Under the pieces are notes generated by a model. That model saw only the letters and a program-made list of their open reading frames with translations. It was not told where the DNA came from and made no database searches. A program made the position numbers and the translations under genes. Below, one piece after another: positions 58,828 to 64,000 of a stretch of DNA of 64,000 bases. Source of the stretch: an uncultured Eubacteriales bacterium (GTDB taxonomy: Bacteria; Bacillota; Clostridia; Oscillospirales; Oscillospiraceae); contig UQWH01000004.1 of NCBI GenBank assembly GCA_900544705.1, forward strand, positions 4,554-68,553, written 5' to 3'. The first letter of the stretch is position 1; every line of letters begins with the position of its first letter.

Positions 58828-59586
58828 ATGATTACCAAAAAGGTTGAAAATCTGCCGGTTTATATCTATGATACCCGTGAGGAAATGGGCGCGGCTGCGG
58901 CAAAGGACGCAGCACAGCGCATCAACGACATCATCGCCCGCCGCGGCGAGGCAAACGTCATCTTTGCCGCCGCTCCCTCCCAGAACGAGCTGCTGGAAAA
59001 CCTGCTGAAATACGACATCGACTGGTCCAAGGTCCGCGGCTTCCATCAGGACGAGTACATCGGCATCGACGAGACCGAGCCCGCCGGCTTCGGCTGCTTC
59101 CTGCGCAGAGCGATCTTCGACCGCGTGAAGTTCAAAGAGCTGTATTTCCTGCTGTGCAAGGAGGAGGACGCGGAAAAGAAGTGCGAGGAATACTCCGAGC
59201 TTCTGAAGAAATATCCCGCTGATCTCATCTTCCTCGGCATCGGCGAGAACGGCCATCTGGCCTTCAACGACCCCTCCGTGGCCGACTTCAACGATCCGAA
59301 GATCATCAAAATCGTCGAGCTGGACGACGTCTGCCGCCAGCAGCAGGTCAACGACGGCTGCTTCAAGACCTTTGACGACGTGCCCAAACGCGCGATGAGC
59401 CTGTCCATGTCCTACATTATGAATACGCCCGAAGCCATCTGCGTTGTTCCGACCGACCGCAAGGCCAACGCCGTCAAGAACGCGCTCTACGGCCCCGTGA
59501 CCACCGCCTGCCCGTCGAGCATCCTGCGTGAGCACAAGAATGCTGCGCTCTATCTGGACAAGGACAGCGCTTCCAAGATCCTGTAA
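58828..59586 (+). CDS. NagB-like isomerase/deaminase without the phosphate loop
   Basis: 252 residues from the ATG at 58828 (AAGGAGAG upstream). Fold of glucosamine-6-phosphate deaminase: FHQDEYIGI (Asp75, equal to the NagB proton acceptor Asp72) and LGIGENGHLAFNDP with His143. The NagB residues Asp141 and Glu148 are Glu140/Asp148-like here (GENGH, FNDP). The phosphate-binding GGTP/GGSTP of NagB is missing and replaced by AAAPSQN (47-53). It therefore probably acts on an unphosphorylated amino sugar or aminocyclitol, in line with import by an ABC system that does not phosphorylate. Function inferred only. Confidence 0.78.
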   Translation: MITKKVENLPVYIYDTREEMGAAAAKDAAQRINDIIARRGEANVIFAAAPSQNELLENLLKYDIDWSKVRGFHQDEYIGIDETEPAGFGCFLRRAIFDRVKFKELYFLLCKEEDAEKKCEEYSELLKKYPADLIFLGIGENGHLAFNDPSVADFNDPKIIKIVELDDVCRQQQVNDGCFKTFDDVPKRAMSLSMSYIMNTPEAICVVPTDRKANAVKNALYGPVTTACPSSILREHKNAALYLDKDSASKIL

Positions 59587-59607
59587 TTTCAGAAAAGGAG
59601 GATCACC

Positions 59608-60348
59608 ATGTATCAGAAAACGGCTGACGAGATCATGGCGCTCGACCCGGAGCTAGCGATCCTTCCGGTCGGCTCCGTCGAGCAGCACGGGCCGCACCTG
59701 CCGGTCATGACGGACTGGGCGATCGCCACGGAGCTGGGCCGCCGCGTTGCGGAGAAGATGAACGCTTTTCTTCTGCCTGCGCTGCCCATTTCCACCTGCC
59801 GCGAGCAGATGGGAAAGAAGGGCTCCGTCTGGATGGAGCCCGTGACCTTCTATCAGATGATGAATGACATCATCCTGAGCCTGAAAACACAGGGCTTCAA
59901 GAAGGTCGGGATTCTCCAGTGCCACGGCGGCGTGTTCATCATGACGCCGCTCATCCGCGACCTGAATGCGAAGTACAACCCCGACCTGATGGTCGTCAAC
60001 ATCGATCCCTGCACGCTCTGGCCCATCCTTTATAAGGAAGGCATCATCGAAACCAACACCGAGCTGCACGCGGGCGAGGTGGAGACCTCTCAGATGCTCG
60101 CCGTTGCGCCGGAAACGGTGCATATGGACCGCGCGGTGGACTATGTTCCGACGATTGCCCGCCCCTACCTGAGCTACGGCAGCATCTTCCGCGCCAGTCC
60201 CAGCGGCGTCTGGGGCGAGCCGAGCAAGGCGAGCGCAGAAAAGGGCGAAAAGGTCTTTGCGCGCTGCGCCGAGCTGGCGGTCGATGCGATGAACGATGCC
60301 TTTGCTTACATGGCCGCAAAAGAACGGTTCAACTACAGCAATTTCTAA
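59608..60348 (+). CDS. Creatininase-family amidohydrolase
   Basis: 246 residues, AAAGGAGG eight bases before the ATG. Metal ligands fit the family: Glu25, His27 and Asp36 in VEQHGPHLPVMTD, His106 in CHGGV and Glu157/Glu159 in HAGEVETS. The usual HGGN is HGGV here. Members hydrolyse cyclic or N-formyl amides (creatinine amidohydrolase, FAPy deformylase) or act in peptide cofactor maturation. In this operon it may open a lactam/cyclic amide or remove an acyl group. Confidence 0.88.
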   Translation: MYQKTADEIMALDPELAILPVGSVEQHGPHLPVMTDWAIATELGRRVAEKMNAFLLPALPISTCREQMGKKGSVWMEPVTFYQMMNDIILSLKTQGFKKVGILQCHGGVFIMTPLIRDLNAKYNPDLMVVNIDPCTLWPILYKEGIIETNTELHAGEVETSQMLAVAPETVHMDRAVDYVPTIARPYLSYGSIFRASPSGVWGEPSKASAEKGEKVFARCAELAVDAMNDAFAYMAAKERFNYSNF

Positions 60349-60359
60349 GGAGAAACACT

Positions 60360-61430
60360 ATGGAAAAATTACGTGTACTTCTGATCGGCGCGGCATTTTC
60401 CGCCGACCTTCATTCCGACGGCTACAGCCGCCTACTAGACAAGGTGCAGATCGTCGGCATCTGCGACCGCGCGACTGACCGCGTCGAGGCGCTGGCCAAG
60501 CGCTACGGCTTCACGGGCTATAAGGTCTATGACGATTATGATACCGCCATCGCCGAGTGCGAGTGCGACCTCGTGGACATCTGTATGCCGAACTTCCTGC
60601 ACCACGATGTCGCCATCAAGGCGCTGAACGCCGGTCACAGCATCATCTGCGAAAAGCCACTGGCGACGACCGTCGAGGATGCGCAGGACATGGTCGATAC
60701 CGCCGCGCGCCTTGGAAAGCACATCTATTACGCCGAGGACTGGCTCTTCGCTCCCGCCTTCCGCAAGGCAAAGAGCATTCTGGAGAGCGGTCAGCTCGGT
60801 AAGCCCCTGTACATCCGCGCGCGCGAGTGCCACAGCGGTTCGCACAGCCCGTTCGCTCAGCTGCTGAAATACTGCGGCGGCGGCTGCATGGTGCACCTCG
60901 GCGTGCATCCCGTGAGCTTCATGCTGGCGCTTAAGGACAACAAGTGGGATTCCCTCACCGCCATGACCTCCGGCGGCAAGGAGAAGAACCTCGTCCACGA
61001 GCAGATGGAGGGCGAGGACTGGGCAGGCGCGTTTATGCGCTTTGACGACGGCACCTACGCCACGCTGGAAGCGAACTATGTCACCGTCGGCGGCATGGAG
61101 GACGTGCTGGACATCTACTGCGAGCAGGGCTGCATCCATGTCGATCTGTCCTTCTCCGGTCCGGTCAAGGTCTTCTCCATCCCCGGTCTGGACTACACCG
61201 TGGAAAAGGCCGAGGTCACGACCGGCTGGTCCACCCCGGCGGTCGATGAGAAGTATTCTCTCGGCTACTGCGGCGAAATCTCCCACTTCGTGGAATGTGC
61301 CATGAACGACCGCGACGCGCAGGTCGGCCTGCGCGGTATCGACGGTCTGGAAACGCTCAAGGTTATCAATCTCATTTACAAATCCGCCAAGGAAGGAACC
61401 CATATCCGCAACCCCCATAAGGAGGGATAA
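60360..61430 (+). CDS. Gfo/Idh/MocA-family oxidoreductase
   Basis: 356 residues, AAGGAG eight bases before the ATG. N-terminal Rossmann domain with LLIGAAFSADLHSDGY in place of the usual GxGxxG, the EKP motif CEKPLATTVEDA (about 95-106), and the substrate sheet with HLGVHPVSFML (His about 179-183). Length is normal for the family. It likely oxidises a hydroxyl of a sugar or cyclitol with NAD(P). Unusual first glycine loop. Confidence 0.88.
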   Translation: MEKLRVLLIGAAFSADLHSDGYSRLLDKVQIVGICDRATDRVEALAKRYGFTGYKVYDDYDTAIAECECDLVDICMPNFLHHDVAIKALNAGHSIICEKPLATTVEDAQDMVDTAARLGKHIYYAEDWLFAPAFRKAKSILESGQLGKPLYIRARECHSGSHSPFAQLLKYCGGGCMVHLGVHPVSFMLALKDNKWDSLTAMTSGGKEKNLVHEQMEGEDWAGAFMRFDDGTYATLEANYVTVGGMEDVLDIYCEQGCIHVDLSFSGPVKVFSIPGLDYTVEKAEVTTGWSTPAVDEKYSLGYCGEISHFVECAMNDRDAQVGLRGIDGLETLKVINLIYKSAKEGTHIRNPHKEG

Positions 61431-61432
61431 TG

Positions 61433-63916
61433 ATGGAAAACAAAGTCCCGGAGCTCCGCATCCCGGTGACCGTCGCCGGCGTGGAGTTCAAAAACCCGTT
61501 TTATGTTGCGTCCGGCCCGACGACCAAATCCGTGCGTCAGCTCGTGGAGATCGAGCGCACAGGCTGGGCGGCCGCCAGCATCAAGCTGAGCATCGACCCG
61601 GCGCCCTACATCAACCGCAAGCCGCGCTATTCGCTGTTCAAGGACCGCCATGCGCTGGCCTTCACGGCGGAAAAGCGCCTGACCTTTGAACAGGGCTTGC
61701 AGCTCATCCGTGATGCAAAGCCCCTGCTGCACGATCTCAAGCTGATGGCAAACATCACCTACGCCGGGGACAACGGCACCGCGGGCTGGGTGAACATGGC
61801 CAAGAAGTTTGAAGAGGCCGGCGCGGACATCATCGAGCTGAATATGTGCTGCCCGAACATGAGCTACAATCTGGAGATGACCTCCGGCGGCAGCCAGCAC
61901 GCGGCCAAGCAGACCGGCGCGAGCATGGGTCAGCACGCGGAAATTGCCGCAGAGATCGTCCGCGCGATCAAAAAGGAGCTGCGCATCCCGCTGTTCGTCA
62001 AGCTGACGCCAGAGGGCGGCCAGATCGCACAGGTGGCAAAGGCGCTCTATGAAGCGGGCGCGGACGCCGTCGGCGGCACCGGCAACCGGCTGGGTATGCC
62101 GCCCATCAATCTGGACAACCCCGGCGCGGCGGCCTTCCATTTGCAGGACGAGCTGTCCATGGGCTGCTATTGCAGCAGCTGGCTCAAGCCGCTGGCGCAG
62201 CGCGATACCTATGAAATTCGCAAGGTCTGCGGCCTTGAGCCGCCCATTATGGCAGCCGGCGGCATCACCAACTGGCGCGACGCCGTGGAGATGGTCCTGT
62301 GCGGCGGTACGCTTCTGGGAGTGTGCGCCGAGACGCTGATCTCCGGCTATGACATCGTCCGGCCCATGATCGCGGGTCTGCACGATTATATGCAGAAGCA
62401 CGGCTACACCGATCTTTCCCAGATGCGCGGGCTCATCGTCCCCGAGGTAAAGACCGCCACGGATGTGACGCTCTACGCCGGTTATGCCCACATCAAAGAT
62501 CCGAACCTTTCTGCACCCTGCAAGAGCGCCTGCCCGCACCATGTGCCCGTGCAGGCCTATGTGCAGAAGATCGCCAAGGGCGACTACCGCCGCGCGTGGG
62601 AGCTGCTGACAAACACAAATGCCTTGCAGAATCTCTGCGCCCTCGTGTGCGAGCATCCCTGCGAGGATGCCTGCGTGCGCGGAGGCGTGGACGCGCCGGT
62701 CAAGATCCGGGAACTCAAGCGCTTCGTGCTGGAATACGGCAAGGCGCAGGGCTGGAAGCCCGCGTGGAGCGAAGCGGAGCCAAACGGACACCGCGTCGCC
62801 GTCATCGGTGCAGGCCCCGCGGGCCTGACCTGCGCGGCGGAGCTGAAAAGGGCGGGCTATGCCGTCACCGTATTTGAAAAGGAAAAGGAAGCGGGCGGTC
62901 TGCTGCGCTATGCCATGCCGGACTATGCCGGGCACCGCGCGGAGCTGCAAGCCACCGTAGATGAATTAAAGCAGGCGGGCGTGGAATTCCGCTTTGAAAC
63001 TGCCCTGACCGCCGCGCCCGAGGGCTACGACGCCGCCTTTGCCGCGGCCGGTGCGTGGGAAAAGCAGACCTCCGCAATTTCCGGCGCAGAAAAGGCGCTT
63101 GATGCGCGGGAATTCCTGCTGCGCCTGAATACCGGAAAAACCTATGCCTTCACCGGCAGTGTCGCCGTGATCGGAAACGGCTGGCCGGCCATCGACGCGG
63201 CGCGCGCGGCGATCCGTCTGGGCGCGGACGAGGTGACCATCCTTGCACCGTCCGCCTTCCCGGCACGCTCTGCCTACCGCGAGGCGCTGGCGCTGGCGCG
63301 GGAAGAAGGCGTCAGCGTTCTGGAAAACGTTCAGACGACCGCGATTGGAAAGAATTGTGTAGAATTCTCCGTCAACGGTGCAAAAATGACGATTTCCGTC
63401 AGCGCAGTCCTGTTGGAAAACAGCTACACCGCGCAGGAATTTGCAAACACCGTCAAGCCCGGACGCATCACGAATGTGATCTCCGCCATTTCCGCGGGCA
63501 AGAATGCCGCGGCGCAGATCGACCGCCAGCTTCGCGGCGAAGCGGCAACGCTTCAGCCCATTGCGCCGGTCAAGACCGTGAACCCTGAAAAGGTGCGCAG
63601 CCGCAGCGGCTATCTGAAAAAGGAGCCGAATCCGGTGCGTCTGAACGCCCCGGCGGCGGAGAGAAAGAGCGGCTTTGCGCCCTACGCCCGTGTCATGACC
63701 GAGGCCGAGGCACAGAAGGAAGCCTCCCGCTGCCTCAACTGCGGCTGCGGCGAGGGCTGCCAGCTCTGCAAGACCATCTGCACGGACTTCGCCCCCTATA
63801 TCGCGGCGGACGACACCATGCAGATCTGCAAGGGCGACTGCGTCGCCTGCGGTATGTGCTATAACCGCTGCCCGAACGGCAACATTGAAATGGTCAATCT
63901 TGGTGAAAAAGTCTGA
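61433..63916 (+). CDS. Fused PreA-PreT-like iron-sulfur flavoprotein
   Basis: 827 residues from the ATG at 61433 (GGAGGG six bases upstream). Residues 1-345 are a dihydropyrimidine/dihydroorotate-dehydrogenase-like FMN barrel (ELNMCCPNMS, LFVKLTPEGG, AAGGITN). Residues 360-435 are a GltD/PreT-type iron-sulfur domain (Cys363, 367, 402, 406, 410, 414). Residues 455-660 form an FAD/NAD domain (VIGAGPAGLTCAAE). Residues 765-815 hold a Cys-rich end with the 4Fe-4S motif CVACGMCYNRCP (803-814). The order is unlike PreT-PreA, and the loop that carries the general base Cys in DPD (LACGQ) is ASMGQ (163-167) here. NAD(P)H-linked reduction or oxidation of a cyclic substrate is likely. Confidence 0.85.
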   Translation: MENKVPELRIPVTVAGVEFKNPFYVASGPTTKSVRQLVEIERTGWAAASIKLSIDPAPYINRKPRYSLFKDRHALAFTAEKRLTFEQGLQLIRDAKPLLHDLKLMANITYAGDNGTAGWVNMAKKFEEAGADIIELNMCCPNMSYNLEMTSGGSQHAAKQTGASMGQHAEIAAEIVRAIKKELRIPLFVKLTPEGGQIAQVAKALYEAGADAVGGTGNRLGMPPINLDNPGAAAFHLQDELSMGCYCSSWLKPLAQRDTYEIRKVCGLEPPIMAAGGITNWRDAVEMVLCGGTLLGVCAETLISGYDIVRPMIAGLHDYMQKHGYTDLSQMRGLIVPEVKTATDVTLYAGYAHIKDPNLSAPCKSACPHHVPVQAYVQKIAKGDYRRAWELLTNTNALQNLCALVCEHPCEDACVRGGVDAPVKIRELKRFVLEYGKAQGWKPAWSEAEPNGHRVAVIGAGPAGLTCAAELKRAGYAVTVFEKEKEAGGLLRYAMPDYAGHRAELQATVDELKQAGVEFRFETALTAAPEGYDAAFAAAGAWEKQTSAISGAEKALDAREFLLRLNTGKTYAFTGSVAVIGNGWPAIDAARAAIRLGADEVTILAPSAFPARSAYREALALAREEGVSVLENVQTTAIGKNCVEFSVNGAKMTISVSAVLLENSYTAQEFANTVKPGRITNVISAISAGKNAAAQIDRQLRGEAATLQPIAPVKTVNPEKVRSRSGYLKKEPNPVRLNAPAAERKSGFAPYARVMTEAEAQKEASRCLNCGCGEGCQLCKTICTDFAPYIAADDTMQICKGDCVACGMCYNRCPNGNIEMVNLGEKV

Positions 63917-63933
63917 CTTTTGGAGGAAAACAA

Positions 63934-64000
63934 ATGCACGAAGTAAATTTTGACATCAGCGGACAGGTCGCCGTCATCACCGGCGCGGGCGGCATCATCT
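63934..64000 (+). CDS. SDR-family oxidoreductase, cut by window end
   Basis: ATG at 63934 with GGAGG seven bases upstream; 22 residues visible. VAVITGAGGII is the glycine-rich NAD(P) loop of classical short-chain dehydrogenases. It begins 17 bases after the flavoprotein gene and is surely in the same operon. The rest lies outside the window. Confidence 0.8.
   Translation, partial: MHEVNFDISGQVAVITGAGGII

Overview
The window is a G+C-rich, gene-dense stretch of a Firmicutes chromosome, most likely a gut clostridium of the Oscillospiraceae type. The evidence is a tetrahydrofolate (THF) riboswitch in front of an ECF folate transporter gene, the spore-maturation pair spmA/spmB, an AbrB/SpoVT-type regulator, BioY next to BirA, an anaerobic ribonucleotide reductase activase, strong AGGAGG ribosome binding sites and sigma-A promoters. 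Genus cannot be fixed from this sequence alone. No prophage, transposase gene or CRISPR array is visible. Mobile DNA is limited to small palindromic elements.

Layout. 0-5.8 kb: a cut-off solute-binding lipoprotein gene diverges from a binding protein / fused permease / ATPase operon whose ATPase carries a large insertion. 5.8-6.2 kb: intergenic repeats. 6.2-9.4 kb: zinc-ribbon membrane protein, bioY, birA, nitroreductase, small membrane protein. 9.5-12.1 kb: LTA-synthase-like sulfatase-fold enzyme, tRNA-Gly, SdpI-family protein. 12.1-19 kb: folate and housekeeping block (folC-folT under a THF riboswitch, argS, spmB-spmA, abrB-like, thyA-folA). 19.3-23.2 kb: heterodimeric ABC exporter preceded by a leader peptide and an attenuator. 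23.2-28.5 kb: GH2 glycosidase with MFS transporter, homocysteine methyltransferase, M29 aminopeptidase. 28.6-34.3 kb: a structured RNA followed by a tightly packed six-gene operon (PAP2, alpha/beta hydrolase, nrdG, dut, YgiQ-like radical SAM, DUF3786-like). 34.3-35.7 kb: a 241-bp inverted-repeat element, a cysteine-rich small protein and psd. 36-41.5 kb: two complete Trk/Ktr potassium systems pointing at each other around a GtrA protein. 41.5-49.4 kb: repeat mosaic, M16 peptidase, truncated ABC ATPase and a second heterodimeric ABC exporter.

49.8-64 kb holds the most interesting region: a LacI-type regulator with two perfect or near-perfect operator palindromes, flanked by an AEC transporter, an NAD-dependent epimerase-like protein and a Gfo/Idh/MocA protein, and followed by a long operon. 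That operon encodes a branched-chain-amino-acid-type ABC importer, a NagB-like protein lacking the phosphate loop, a creatininase-family hydrolase, a second Gfo/Idh/MocA oxidoreductase, a fused PreA-PreT-like iron-sulfur flavoprotein with an altered active-site loop, and an SDR dehydrogenase cut by the window end. I read this as an inducible uptake and catabolic system for an unphosphorylated, probably nitrogen-containing, polyol- or sugar-like compound. The substrate is unknown to me.

Two exporters, the folate genes, the biotin genes and the LacI operon all carry visible control elements, so the window is rich in regulation as well as enzymes.
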